Source: an uncultured Pseudovibrio sp.
GTDB taxonomy: Bacteria; Pseudomonadota; Alphaproteobacteria; Rhizobiales; Stappiaceae
DNA length: 64,000 nt
Assembly: GCA_947496145.1 (NCBI GenBank)
Contig: CANMBS010000014.1
Span: 49,122-113,121 of the forward strand
Reading direction: 5' to 3'
A program made the position numbers and the translations under genes. The notes beneath the pieces were generated by a model, which did not search any database, was not told where the DNA came from, and saw only the letters and a program-made list of their open reading frames with translations. Shown in pieces: positions 28,210 through 36,899 of this stretch. Numbering within the stretch: position 1 is the first letter of the stretch; each line of letters opens with the position of its first letter.

Positions 28210-30252
28210 TTACTTTGTTGGAGTCTTCTGCATGCCACGGTGATCAATAGCACCGGCACCGAAGTCATGATTGATCTTCAGCTCCATACCGTCGATATCC
28301 CAACCTTCTTTAGTATCAACCCGAGCTCCTTCCTGACCAGAAAGGAATGCATAGTGGACGGTATCAATGGTGCTTGGATCTGCGCAAGCAAACCATGGCA
28401 TGTCCGGAGCATCGTCAAGACGTGGCTCCACCACTGACGTGAGGCGCTTAATCGAAGCTGGCACGTTCTTCGCCGTATCGTCGGAAGGAAGCGTACCCAT
28501 AAGTTTCTCAACGGCGTATTCAAATTTGGCCGGGATAGCGAGGCGAGTAATGCGCAAGTTGAGAGGACGCTTACCACCAAGTCCTTTCTGCTTCCGCATG
28601 TGCAAACGTGCAGCGGCAATAGCATCTGCGCTTGGATCTGCCTTCGTCCGCAAGTTGCCATGTTCTGCACCGAACAGTGCCTTGCCGTCGCTCATTTTCG
28701 GGTTATTAAGAAGAACATCCCAGAAGATATCATTTTCCAGTTCTTTGGCTTTTGCGCCAAGCATCTGAGGAACCTTGGTGAATGCACCCTGCTCATCGTT
28801 GATGAGTGCACGGCGCGTAAAACCAATCATGACGCCAAAATCATCAATGGACAGGCTCTCACCCGCCTCTTTCATAGTACCGCGACCATACTCACCATGT
28901 TCGTTAATGCGTTCCAGACCTGGCGCATCACCAAGGCGCATAACTTTCTGAGGCTTAAAGTTAGCAACAGTGGTTCGTGTACCAAACATCTCATAGGTGC
29001 TTGGATAGGTTTCGTAGGCCTTTAGGAACGTAGTGTTTGCCACATTGCCAAGAATGAGCGGGAAGTCACTTGTGGAGTGGAACATACGTTTGGCAACTTC
29101 CACATCCGACATACCGCGAGTGCTCTGGCCGCAATCTTCCAGATAGCTTCGTGCGATGCCAACCAGTGACATGCCCATCCACTGGCGAGCTGCATCATCC
29201 AGTTCAAAGGTACCAGGGTCATGGCGATATAGAAGAGCATCTGAAACTGCTTTACGGCGTGTCTCAGTTTCGTCCTGCCCGCCAGTTGGCTGGGCAGGAG
29301 AAGCATTCGAAAATGTTGGCATTTCGTCTTCGTTTTTAATCTGGGCATCAAGAATAGCAGCACGGACAGTGTTCAGGTCACTGTTTTCATCAATGTGCTT
29401 CTTGCGAAATTCATCACTCATCTTATGGTCATTGCAAAGGCGGGCAATACTGGAGGTACGCTCTCGTTCTTCATTGCGGGCTTTTTCAGCCGCTTCTTCA
29501 GCAACCCGTTTGCTATCTTCTTCGGCTTTGCGCTTTGCCTCTGCGAGGGCTTCATTTACTTTGCGCTGAGCATCTTCTTCAGCCTGGCGCTTGATGTCAT
29601 CAACCGTGTTCTCATTTGAAGGAGAGTTTGGCATTTCATCATCCTCTTGATCAGACGCCGTTTCGGACACGGCAGGTTCGTTGCGCTCCATCACGCACTC
29701 ATAGGTTTCAAGGTCTTGTCCGTCCTGCTCAGATCGTGAGTGAGCACTGGCATCAGCAGGCACAGGTGTTGCGGAGATTTCGTTGGGTTCCCAGTCCACC
29801 GCCGTCCAGTCAGGTGGCGCGCCTTCCCGCTCTTCTTTCACAAATTTATGGACGTGATATCCGACACTCACTGGGAACGGATGGCCGTCTTTCAGGTCTT
29901 GGTAAATGCGCTCGCCCATTTCGCTCTTGTTAAGCTTTACCAGGCAACTTCCTTTGCCCTCCGAAAGCCTGATAGAACCTGGTACGACTGTTCCAATACG
30001 GTCTTTCATATCCCAACTCTTGTGCGAGTTGAGAACAGACATTCCTTTGTCCAATCGCTCCATACGAATGGCATCAGAGGACATTTTCAGGATTTCGTTA
30101 TAGGGGCCATGCTGCCAGCTATAACGCAGAACCGGGGTTTCAGTTGCCCAGATGACCTCTACTGTGCGTTCTTCCTCATTGAAGCTCTCAGAGCGCACAA
30201 GGCCCTCTCCGCGCACCGTCGGCACGCGGATTTTCTCAATTTTGGTCGGCAT
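28210..30252 (-). CDS. Prohead protease-scaffold-major capsid fusion
   Basis: A 680-residue fusion. Residues about 1-180 are an HK97-type (U35) prohead protease, with catalytic histidine in MSVLNSH (H77) and serine in PVSVGYH (S129), then EISATPVPADA. Residues about 220-290 form a charged coiled coil (QAEEDAQRKVNEALAEAKRKAEED), a likely scaffold/delta domain. Residues about 350-680 form a Mu gpT-like HK97-fold capsid (GEYGRGTMKEAGESLSIDDFGVMIGFTRRALIND, LNLRITRLAIPAKF). The protease presumably cuts itself and the coiled coil away during maturation. HK97-like phages usually encode these as two or three genes. Confidence 0.9.
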   Translation of the reverse strand: MPTKIEKIRVPTVRGEGLVRSESFNEEERTVEVIWATETPVLRYSWQHGPYNEILKMSSDAIRMERLDKGMSVLNSHKSWDMKDRIGTVVPGSIRLSEGKGSCLVKLNKSEMGERIYQDLKDGHPFPVSVGYHVHKFVKEEREGAPPDWTAVDWEPNEISATPVPADASAHSRSEQDGQDLETYECVMERNEPAVSETASDQEDDEMPNSPSNENTVDDIKRQAEEDAQRKVNEALAEAKRKAEEDSKRVAEEAAEKARNEERERTSSIARLCNDHKMSDEFRKKHIDENSDLNTVRAAILDAQIKNEDEMPTFSNASPAQPTGGQDETETRRKAVSDALLYRHDPGTFELDDAARQWMGMSLVGIARSYLEDCGQSTRGMSDVEVAKRMFHSTSDFPLILGNVANTTFLKAYETYPSTYEMFGTRTTVANFKPQKVMRLGDAPGLERINEHGEYGRGTMKEAGESLSIDDFGVMIGFTRRALINDEQGAFTKVPQMLGAKAKELENDIFWDVLLNNPKMSDGKALFGAEHGNLRTKADPSADAIAAARLHMRKQKGLGGKRPLNLRITRLAIPAKFEYAVEKLMGTLPSDDTAKNVPASIKRLTSVVEPRLDDAPDMPWFACADPSTIDTVHYAFLSGQEGARVDTKEGWDIDGMELKINHDFGAGAIDHRGMQKTPTK

Positions 30253-30296
30253 GGAAAATCCTAATCTTGGTTGCTGGGAGCTTGATCGACTGTGGG

Positions 30297-31787
30297 TTAA
30301 TGCTTGTGCTTCTGTCCCTGCTGTGAGACATAACGAGGATCAGAATCCAAAATGACCTTGTCTTTGTCCAACCGCTTATGATCCTCTACGGTTTCTTCAT
30401 GAACCTTGGTTGGGTCGCCGCCATTTTCTAAAATGACTTGAGGTCGGGACTTGAAACCTGCCCTCACCGATTTGATGTCAGCCTCAACATCATCAATCGG
30501 GTTTATGTGCTCAAAGTTTGGGTAAACCCACGATACAGAGATAATTTCTTCTTCTCTGACAAGCCCAATCAGTCGAGCATATTCAAGGAACCATCGCCAG
30601 ACAGGCACGCAGAATTGAGGGACAACAATAAGTCGTTGCATGCGTCGCACAAACCGACGATAGCCAAGCATTGCTGATCTGGAAGATGAGTAGTTGACGT
30701 TCATGTAGTCAGTGCTCATCAGCTCATAAGGACAGCGTATTCCTGCCGCGATCCCGCGAATGTACCGCATTACAACGGGATCAAACGCTGCGCTGATCAT
30801 TGGGTTATTGAACTTCAGATCAGCACCACCCCTTGCAATCACATAACTACCAGGCTCCATTCGCTCCACTGGTGATCCATTGTGATCATAGATGCCCGCT
30901 CCAAGGATTGGCTCTTTCCCACCTTCTTGCTGTGGCCCGATCATTGCGTTGTCATCATTCAGCCGCAAGACCCCGACGTTACACGCTTCAAGCTTCTTTC
31001 GGTAAATCTCGGAGTTCATGTAGTCGGCAAGATCACGTGCATTTGTAATGACCGGCGTCACCCATGGCACACCGCGATGCTGAATGCGTTGTGGCTCATA
31101 AAGGTGCGCTACATCTGAAGCAGGAACCCTTTTGGATGCACTACTGCCGCCGCCCAAGCCTTGCTCACTCGGGTGGTTAGCGAACATCCAATATGCAAGT
31201 CGGTTGTTCCGATTATCGAACTCAATCCCGTTGACAATCTTTTTGGACTTACCTTTGGTTTCGTTTTTCTGTTCGTCGATATATTCCGGCTCAAATAACT
31301 GGACCTGGAATGGAACTGTGAGTTCGTCAACAAACCGAACTACTCTTTTTCGAGCAAACACCTCACCGGATTCGATCATCGTTTGCACGGCCTGAGCTTG
31401 CTGACCATAAAAGTCCAGCTGCCCGCTTGGATCAGCCCTCTCACTCCACCGTGCAAAGGCTTCTTCAATGAGCTTATCGCGCTCATCATTGCCAGTAGAG
31501 ACTTTGGGAACAATGCCAGTACCCACTATGTTATCAACGTGAGTGTTGATCGCTTTAGTGATTAACTCATTGTTTCGCGCAAGATCATGAGATCGTGCTC
31601 TTAGGATCTTGATGGATGCTGCAATCTCGTTGTTTACCGACCCTTCTGAGGCTTTCCAGTCAAATCGTGGAGAGCGAGCAGCCCCCTCAAAACCTCTCTT
31701 GACGATATTCATCTTCTGGCGAGCGACAGCTCTCTTCAAACCATACTGAGGTGAGAAGAGTTCTATTGTTTTATCAATAAGGTTCAT
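30297..31787 (-). CDS. Lambda-type portal protein
   Basis: A 496-residue Phage_portal_2 (lambda gpB) family protein, the dodecameric DNA entry ring at the capsid vertex. Diagnostic segments are WKASEGSVNNEIAASIKILRARSHDLARNNELITKAINTHVDNIVGTGI near the N-terminus and RCPYELMSTDYMNVNYSSSRSAMLGYRRFVRRMQ. It follows gpW and precedes the capsid fusion. Confidence 0.95.
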   Translation of the reverse strand: MNLIDKTIELFSPQYGLKRAVARQKMNIVKRGFEGAARSPRFDWKASEGSVNNEIAASIKILRARSHDLARNNELITKAINTHVDNIVGTGIVPKVSTGNDERDKLIEEAFARWSERADPSGQLDFYGQQAQAVQTMIESGEVFARKRVVRFVDELTVPFQVQLFEPEYIDEQKNETKGKSKKIVNGIEFDNRNNRLAYWMFANHPSEQGLGGGSSASKRVPASDVAHLYEPQRIQHRGVPWVTPVITNARDLADYMNSEIYRKKLEACNVGVLRLNDDNAMIGPQQEGGKEPILGAGIYDHNGSPVERMEPGSYVIARGGADLKFNNPMISAAFDPVVMRYIRGIAAGIRCPYELMSTDYMNVNYSSSRSAMLGYRRFVRRMQRLIVVPQFCVPVWRWFLEYARLIGLVREEEIISVSWVYPNFEHINPIDDVEADIKSVRAGFKSRPQVILENGGDPTKVHEETVEDHKRLDKDKVILDSDPRYVSQQGQKHKH

Positions 31788-31793
31788 GATCAG

Positions 31794-32021
31794 TTAGAAC
31801 CCGCTACTGAAACTTGCCATGATGATATTGCGCCGTTTGGGGCTTGGTGAGATCAGCTCCTGCAGATCTTTGATTGCTGCCTGCATTTCATCATCAGACT
31901 TAAACTCGACATCACGATCATCAAATTTGACACGCTTCACACCGGAGAACCTAGCTTCGACCAGCTCCTTCAGCAGGGCTTTCCGCTCTTCCATCGATAG
32001 GATTTGGATGTCAATGTTCAC
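31794..32021 (-). CDS. Head-tail joining protein gpW (lambda W family)
   Basis: A 75-residue protein; lambda gpW has 68. The helix ERKALLKELVEAR, the short beta hairpin KRVKFDDRDVEFKS, the second helix MQAAIKDLQELI and the RRNIIMASFSSGF end are the gpW layout. It completes the portal vertex before tail docking. It overlaps the terminase stop by 4 nt. Confidence 0.88.
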   Translation of the reverse strand: MNIDIQILSMEERKALLKELVEARFSGVKRVKFDDRDVEFKSDDEMQAAIKDLQELISPSPKRRNIIMASFSSGF

Positions 32022-34009
32022 CAGATTGATCCTCTACTGTCTAACCAGCCGGGTTTAGATTTACGGGGTGGCGCTTTCTTCTTAGTAATCCGCAGAACCG
32101 GAGAGTTCTCACGAAGTTGCATCACGTTTTCAAGCTTGCCTGCCGCTGCTTGCATGGCTTCGCAGTCGAAATAGTGATTGTCCTTTTGACGCTGAACCCA
32201 TTTCACTTGGCCGCTAGCTTTCTTCAAACGCGCTTCGGAGACAATCTGCTTGCAGTAGTCCTCAGATACATCATCTGGCAGGAGCCAAGCTCCAAGCTGG
32301 TCCTTGTCCCAGCTAAGACGCTCATGCACCCAGCGCTTGAAGTAATCCGTGTTCAGCCGGTAGTGCTCAATGGCATTCTTGCGAATGACGCCATTTACAT
32401 TCACATCCACCTTGGTGGTTGCAATAGGTCTGAGCATGACTGATGAAGAACCCTTGGTGGCTCTTGCTATCCGCTTGTTACGCTCGCAAAACTCATAGAC
32501 CCGATGGACTGGAACCTCTGATTTCTTACCCGGACGAAAACCAGCATCAACCAGCGCCAGCTTAATCGGGATGCCGTCAAAGTCCCGTGCAAGCAACTGC
32601 TCCAGATCCTCCCAGACATGCCGCTCTTTGGTTTCACCATAGAGCTGACCATATTCCAGAAGCCATGAAGTAGCCCGAGCCCCCCAACCACGAATGGTGT
32701 AGTAAAGACAGTTCTTCTGTACATCGATAGCAGCGGTGATCTTCTTTACGCCGCCTGGAACCTGCCCAATCACATAGCTTGGGGACGCCAGTTCCTTCAC
32801 CTTGGACCAGCTTGGAACCTCACCGCCACCGGGAGCATAAAGCTCACCCATGGAAGCGTTGATGCACACCTGAATTTCATCAGGATCACCTGAGTTCACT
32901 GCTTCAACAAACTCTGCCGCCCTTTCCCCCCAAGTGACAAAGGGAGAAGCCAGTCCGCTGACCCAAAGACTAAAAGTCCAACTCTCCGGTTCAGCACCGA
33001 TGACTGTCCCATCCTGCTCAATAGTCTGGCCCGGAGCGACCAGAACACCACGAGCGTTCATCTGCTTTTTGTGTGAATGGTCAATTGGAAGGCCACAACA
33101 CCCACACTGCACGTAGGCAGTTTGCTTAGCTAGAATTGGGTCACCACGGAGTTTATTTCCATTTTCATCTACTGGAGTATCCCATTTCAGGTTCCGAAAC
33201 CTTGGAATGAAGTACTCATCGCAGTGCGGACAAGGCCAGGCCCAATGGTGGCGTGTTCCCGACTGCCACATACGCCAGATCGTGGACTCTATCTGATCGC
33301 CTTCCTGCTCAGCCCAAAACTCAAGCCCGCTCTCTGGATCGCGCTCAACCTCAGAAGGCCCGATTGACGGGGTAGACACCGCAGCGTGAACAAAATCACC
33401 GTAGGTTTCACCGCGCTTGTCGATAAGGCGGATAGGATTACCCTGCCCCTTAACGCTTGCCATCAGTTCATCGACTTCATCGGTAACAGCAAGGCCAAAG
33501 GAGTCTGATTTCAGAGCAGAAGACGAACCAGCATGAGCCAGTCGGATTGCAACACCAGAACAGACTTTCTTTGTCTTGGTCTGGCGTTTGGTCTTACTCA
33601 GCTTTGCTGCAAGTGCAGCTGTCTCATTCAGGAAGTCGTCTACACGCGGCTCTAATTGCTCCTTTACGAATTGCTTCGTGGGTCCAGTAAAAAGCACTGG
33701 AACCGGCGACGTGTCCAAACGCTCACCGATAATGTCGAAGAAGCCGTCTGTCTTGCCGCCCTGCGCAAACATGGCAAGGACGCAGCGACGGTGCGTTCTC
33801 GCCTGTACGCGGCGCACAAACGGGATGTTGTAAGGCGTTAGATCGGGGTTACGAGGACCTGGATGACCGCTTGTTTCTGGATAGACACGATTATGACGGC
33901 CCCACTCATCCGGCGTCATCCTCGGTCGTGGCTTCAACAGCTGCGCGACCCTGCTGTAAAGACGCGGCAATTTTGTCGAAACGTCCAGAAAGTCGGTTTC
34001 GTTGTGCAT
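32018..34009 (-). CDS. Terminase large subunit (GpA family)
   Basis: About 663 residues of the lambda GpA family: ATP-driven packaging motor and nuclease. N-terminal RPRMTPDEWGRHNRVYPETSG and the variant Walker A in CVLAMFAQGGKTDGFFD are visible, then Walker B-like SFGLAVTDEVDEL, and the nuclease region with AAIDVQKNCLYYTIRGWG. Two CxxC-type pairs (CPHCDEYF, CGCCGLPIDH) form the usual zinc-like insertion. The ATG at 34009 is the likely start; it overlaps the small terminase gene by about 100 nt, unusually long. Confidence 0.93.
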   Translation of the reverse strand: MHNETDFLDVSTKLPRLYSRVAQLLKPRPRMTPDEWGRHNRVYPETSGHPGPRNPDLTPYNIPFVRRVQARTHRRCVLAMFAQGGKTDGFFDIIGERLDTSPVPVLFTGPTKQFVKEQLEPRVDDFLNETAALAAKLSKTKRQTKTKKVCSGVAIRLAHAGSSSALKSDSFGLAVTDEVDELMASVKGQGNPIRLIDKRGETYGDFVHAAVSTPSIGPSEVERDPESGLEFWAEQEGDQIESTIWRMWQSGTRHHWAWPCPHCDEYFIPRFRNLKWDTPVDENGNKLRGDPILAKQTAYVQCGCCGLPIDHSHKKQMNARGVLVAPGQTIEQDGTVIGAEPESWTFSLWVSGLASPFVTWGERAAEFVEAVNSGDPDEIQVCINASMGELYAPGGGEVPSWSKVKELASPSYVIGQVPGGVKKITAAIDVQKNCLYYTIRGWGARATSWLLEYGQLYGETKERHVWEDLEQLLARDFDGIPIKLALVDAGFRPGKKSEVPVHRVYEFCERNKRIARATKGSSSVMLRPIATTKVDVNVNGVIRKNAIEHYRLNTDYFKRWVHERLSWDKDQLGAWLLPDDVSEDYCKQIVSEARLKKASGQVKWVQRQKDNHYFDCEAMQAAAGKLENVMQLRENSPVLRITKKKAPPRKSKPGWLDSRGSIW

Positions 34010-34475
34010 CACAGATGTTTTCAATACGCTGCCGCTCTTCCAAATCCCGAGTAATCTGCGCAGGTAGGGTTGAGAACATGGTCAGGAATTCACCAACTAC
34101 TTCTTCAATGGCTTCTTCCGCCTCTGACATGGCAATAAGGTCACGGTCTTCCCGAGCCATTCTGCGAGCAATCTGTTGCTCCTTGCGGTGAGCAAGCTTA
34201 TCAGCACCACTCGGTGCCATCTTGGCGACCTCACCCTGCACCTTAAAATCGATGAACGCCTTCACATTGAAGATCAACGGAAACTTCCCGCGCCCTTCTT
34301 TTCGAATGACACCTTGTGTAACCAGCTGGCCCAGTCTGCGTGGAGTAATTCCAAGACACTTTGCCATCTCCGCAGAGCCGACCATTTCGGGCAACTTTGC
34401 ATTTGCAGCAGGCCGTTTGGTGCGCGGTTGGTTCTTAGGAAGAGGCTGGCCTTCCCGCTTAGCTTTCGTTGCCAT
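33906..34475 (-). CDS. Terminase small subunit (Nu1-like)
   Basis: A 189-residue protein with an N-terminal Lys/Arg-rich tail, a winged-helix DNA-binding segment (GSAEMAKCLGITPRRLGQLVTQGVIRKEGRG, about 32-62) as in lambda Nu1, and a C-terminal helical region for oligomerisation and GpA contact. It recognises the packaging site and recruits the large subunit, which starts inside its 3' end. Confidence 0.85.
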   Translation of the reverse strand: MATKAKREGQPLPKNQPRTKRPAANAKLPEMVGSAEMAKCLGITPRRLGQLVTQGVIRKEGRGKFPLIFNVKAFIDFKVQGEVAKMAPSGADKLAHRKEQQIARRMAREDRDLIAMSEAEEAIEEVVGEFLTMFSTLPAQITRDLEERQRIENICDAQRNRLSGRFDKIAASLQQGRAAVEATTEDDAG

Positions 34476-34822
34476 TCATCGCTCTTTTGAAAAAAGACAG
34501 GTCCGTGAGATTGGCATGTCGCCACTTCCAAACGTGGGTTCATACATCCCGCGTTTCGCTGGAGGCGAAAGTATCCTCCTGCTGCCGACGCCTGCCCGCC
34601 GACTCCTCCTGCCCCTTGGGAGGAATAAGAACCTCCACACACGCCTACAAATACTTCTGATGGAACCAGAACCTTCAGTGTGCGCAGAGACTATTTCTTC
34701 ATCCTGGAAGGTGAGACATAACGATTACTCACCTCCCGGAAACCGGAGGCACCCAAAGGTGTGCATCATGTTCACCTGAAAGCAGAACACGCCCCAGTAG
34801 AACTCAAAGACTGACAGATGCA
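34476..34822. other. Intergenic region upstream of small terminase; candidate packaging (cos) region
   Basis: No credible gene of size. A 32-codon frame (34725-34823, MHLSVFEFYWGV start) begins in a TGATG overlap with the upstream gene but its composition is not convincing. The stretch has purine-rich and pyrimidine-rich tracts (aggaggagtc, cctcctgctgcc). In lambda-type phages with GpA/Nu1 terminases cos and the Nu1-binding sites lie directly upstream of the small subunit, so this is the best candidate location. No cohesive-end dyad was identified. Confidence 0.35.
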
Positions 34823-35104
34823 TCATTTTGATGCCAACTTGCTAGACATGTCCAACGTGGTCACACCTGCAACCGCTCCAATCAGTTTGCTATATCCGAG
34901 ACGTAGGTGTTCTCTGGCTTCTGACAGTTGTTGGGTATCAATGGGCACTGTATCGTTGCGGATACAGGTATCTTCAATCCCAATTGCGATCAGGTTCACT
35001 TGGAGAGCGGACTCCTTAAGCTTCTGAACAATTAGCTGCTCCCAATCCTGAAGAGTTTCAAAACCTGATTTTTGCTCTTTCGTGTTCCCATTACAGTCAG
35101 ACAT
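34823..35104 (-). CDS. Divergent Acb2/Tad1-hairpin-like small protein
   Basis: A 93-residue predicted helical protein without a firm family call. Its C-terminal helix (REHLRLGYSKLIGAVAGVTTLD) matches the spacing HL..G...L...VA..TT of the neighbouring Acb2-type protein (THLQQGIMALVRGVAQPTTF), and both start that helix after an aspartate-containing turn. The N-terminal helix WEQLIVQKLKESALQVNLIAIG replaces the LMNEIKAKGEEL helix. Tandem placement suggests duplication and divergence. If the binding fold is kept, the ligand may differ. This is an inference from a short pattern. Confidence 0.5.
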   Translation of the reverse strand: MSDCNGNTKEQKSGFETLQDWEQLIVQKLKESALQVNLIAIGIEDTCIRNDTVPIDTQQLSEAREHLRLGYSKLIGAVAGVTTLDMSSKLASK

Positions 35105-35142
35105 TTATTGGCCTTACGCTTGAAGATTGATGATTGAAGACG

Positions 35143-35367
35143 CTAGAACGTGGTCGGTTGAGCAACACCACGAACAAGCGCCATAATGCCTTGTTGTAAG
35201 TGTGTTGTGCCGATAGCAATCCATCGCTGATCGAGCTTACCAGTGACGTTCAACTTCGCCGTCAATTCACCAAGCTCTTCACCCTTTGCCTTAATCTCGT
35301 TCATTAGATCAATCTCTTCCTGAGAAAGATCGCGATATCCTTTGATTTTCTTATGCTGATTGTCCAT
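35143..35367 (-). CDS. acb2: Acb2-type cyclic-oligonucleotide sponge (anti-CBASS)
   Basis: A 74-residue helical hairpin protein: KIKGYRDLSQEEIDLMNEIKAKGEEL, a short turn, then DQRWIAIGTTHLQQ and GIMALVRGVAQPTTF. This is the Acb2/Tad1 hairpin pattern of phage proteins that oligomerise and sequester the cyclic di- and trinucleotides made by CBASS defence. The tyrosine and lysine reported to be essential in a characterised Acb2 (Y11 and K26, from memory) fall at the same positions here. It sits just upstream of the terminase genes on the late strand, a moron-type site. Ligand binding is inferred. Confidence 0.8.
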   Translation of the reverse strand: MDNQHKKIKGYRDLSQEEIDLMNEIKAKGEELGELTAKLNVTGKLDQRWIAIGTTHLQQGIMALVRGVAQPTTF

Positions 35368-35423
35368 TGGGCTGTTTCCTTTAGTTGGGGGAGTATTGGG
35401 GCTGCTTCATGATCAACCCTGCT

Positions 35424-36122
35424 TTAGAATTTCACGAGCTTAGCGATACGCTTCTCGACTTGGATCTTGAGTTCTTTTGGCGCTTCCCGCTGGAATGTTG
35501 CCAGCGCCTGGTCTTTTTGCATTTCCTTGCCAAGAGCAGGGCCAAACAACTGGCGCACCCGATAACCGGGCCTCTGTGAAGTCTTGAACCGACCTTTGCT
35601 ATCTCTTGGCTGCGATGCTTTCTTGCCATAAGTCCAAAACGCCTTAGGCAAAGCACTTGAAGTACGTCCACCAGGGATCAAAGCAAAGAACCCGCCATTG
35701 GAAGAGAACGAACGCTTAAAGGTTCGTGGTGCATTCCAGACGCCAGACTTCACAAATCCTCGATCATCTATAGAGCGACCTGAGTTGTACTTCTTAGCGG
35801 TGCGCCCTTTAGCTGACAGAGCCTTTAGCCCCTTGTAGATTTCGATCTTGCCACCCTTATTGCTGGCAACGATCACACCAGCAAGTTCAGCAGGCTGCGA
35901 AAACGCCCGGGTGTTCGCTACGACATAGCTTTGGTAGTTCCCAGATTGCAGCGCCATCTGTTTGGTGACGGCTCTTTGCACCTTGGTCTTCACCTTTTTG
36001 GTCGCCTGCATCACCCCACGTTGGGCTTCCTGCTTCCATTTCCCATTTGAGAGCAGTTCAGAATGCTTCTTGTAGCTCACTAAGTGCTTGGTTTTGAGCG
36101 TAATTTCGACCAGCATCGCCAT
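35424..36122 (-). CDS. Minor tail protein Z-like (gpZ) protein
   Basis: A 232-residue protein from the ATG at 36122 (MAMLVEITLKTKHLVSYKKHSE); AGGTTGGA lies upstream. The basic, helical first third (GVMQATKKVKTKVQRAVTKQM) followed by a beta region and a Lys-rich C-terminus resembles the gpZ/tail-completion family of lambda-like phages. It is the first gene of the late strand, away from other tail genes, so the placement is odd and the function moderately sure. Upstream codons back to 36248 lack a ribosome site. Confidence 0.6.
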   Translation of the reverse strand: MAMLVEITLKTKHLVSYKKHSELLSNGKWKQEAQRGVMQATKKVKTKVQRAVTKQMALQSGNYQSYVVANTRAFSQPAELAGVIVASNKGGKIEIYKGLKALSAKGRTAKKYNSGRSIDDRGFVKSGVWNAPRTFKRSFSSNGGFFALIPGGRTSSALPKAFWTYGKKASQPRDSKGRFKTSQRPGYRVRQLFGPALGKEMQKDQALATFQREAPKELKIQVEKRIAKLVKF

Positions 36123-36690
36123 ATTCCAACCTGTATCGTTTTCGGAATGGGAAATCCGAAATAAAAAAGTCAAAAAACGTTCAAATACTGCGCTGCGGCT
36201 GCCCCGCGGTGCACCCCCCTCCAGAAGGAACCTATGGGGGCGGAACAAACCGGGATCAGAAGAAAAATATCGCGGCTAACGCATTGAAATACAACATTTT
36301 TTTGCAACGTGCAGAACGCACTGCCTCGCACCGTTTCCGCACCTGGCACGCGACTTGCTACGCGCAATGCACGGGTTCATTACCCGCCCTTGGGAGCGCG
36401 TGAGCTGCGGCACAGAGTGAGCTGGAAGCCGTGGGGCTGGCTGGCATGGGGCTTGGCTGGTGATAGGCTTCAGAGCGCTTAGGCGCTGCCCTGGCCCTTC
36501 CCTCTGCCTCACTGGAAGGCAGGCAATAAAAAACCCGCCTTGCTTGGGCGGGTGGCTTTGACTGGGAAGTGATCAGACTCTCTCAATCTATGCGTACTTG
36601 TGACTCGGTTTTGGGTATTCGTCAAACGATTCGGGCCACCTTTTCCAATTTTCTTTCATTTTTATTTCCTGAAACTTCAGTGACTTATCA
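36123..36690. other. Gene-free late leader region
   Basis: No convincing gene. Short overlapping frames have GC-rich, low-information composition. A late promoter for the leftward operon would be expected here but none could be assigned. The interval holds the terminator at 36533-36553. Confidence 0.35.
36533..36553 (-). terminator. Intrinsic terminator on late strand
   Basis: The reverse strand has the stem ACCCGCC / GGCGGGT with a 7-nt loop, followed by TTTTTATT. It would stop any leftward transcript coming from the early regions before it reaches the late operon. Confidence 0.8.
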
Positions 36691-36697
36691 TTTAAAC

Positions 36698-36742
36698 GTC
36701 ATTTTTTGACTTTTAATCTATTTACATTCGTCAATTTTTGAC
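36698..36742. promoter_or_regulatory. Paired GTCA-N5-TGAC operator-like motifs
   Basis: Two 13-bp dyads, at 36698-36710 (gtcattttttgac) and 36730-36742 (gtcaatttttgac), share half-sites and T-rich centres. Their centres are 32 bp apart, about three helical turns, so bound dimers would lie on the same face. Located in the intergenic region between the leftward late genes and rightward early region A. Confidence 0.5.
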
Positions 36743-36899
36743 GCTTAATGCAAATCACCGGACGAAATACACCGGTTGATCGAAAGATCAGTTCATTGAC
36801 AAAAAGCCAGCACGAAATTCCAAGCTTTGGAAGGTTTGCGCCAAACGAGTTTAACCGCTCACCAGTGCAGATTGAACAAAGCAAGGGCAAAAGTTTCAG

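Noticed and set aside
34725..34823. 32-codon frame upstream of the small terminase
   Set aside because: It starts at a TGATG overlap but the sequence is not protein-like and has no ribosome site of its own.
36276..36890. Short reverse-strand frames in the late/early gap
   Set aside because: They run through a terminator stem or operator-like dyads and have no ribosome sites or protein-like composition.
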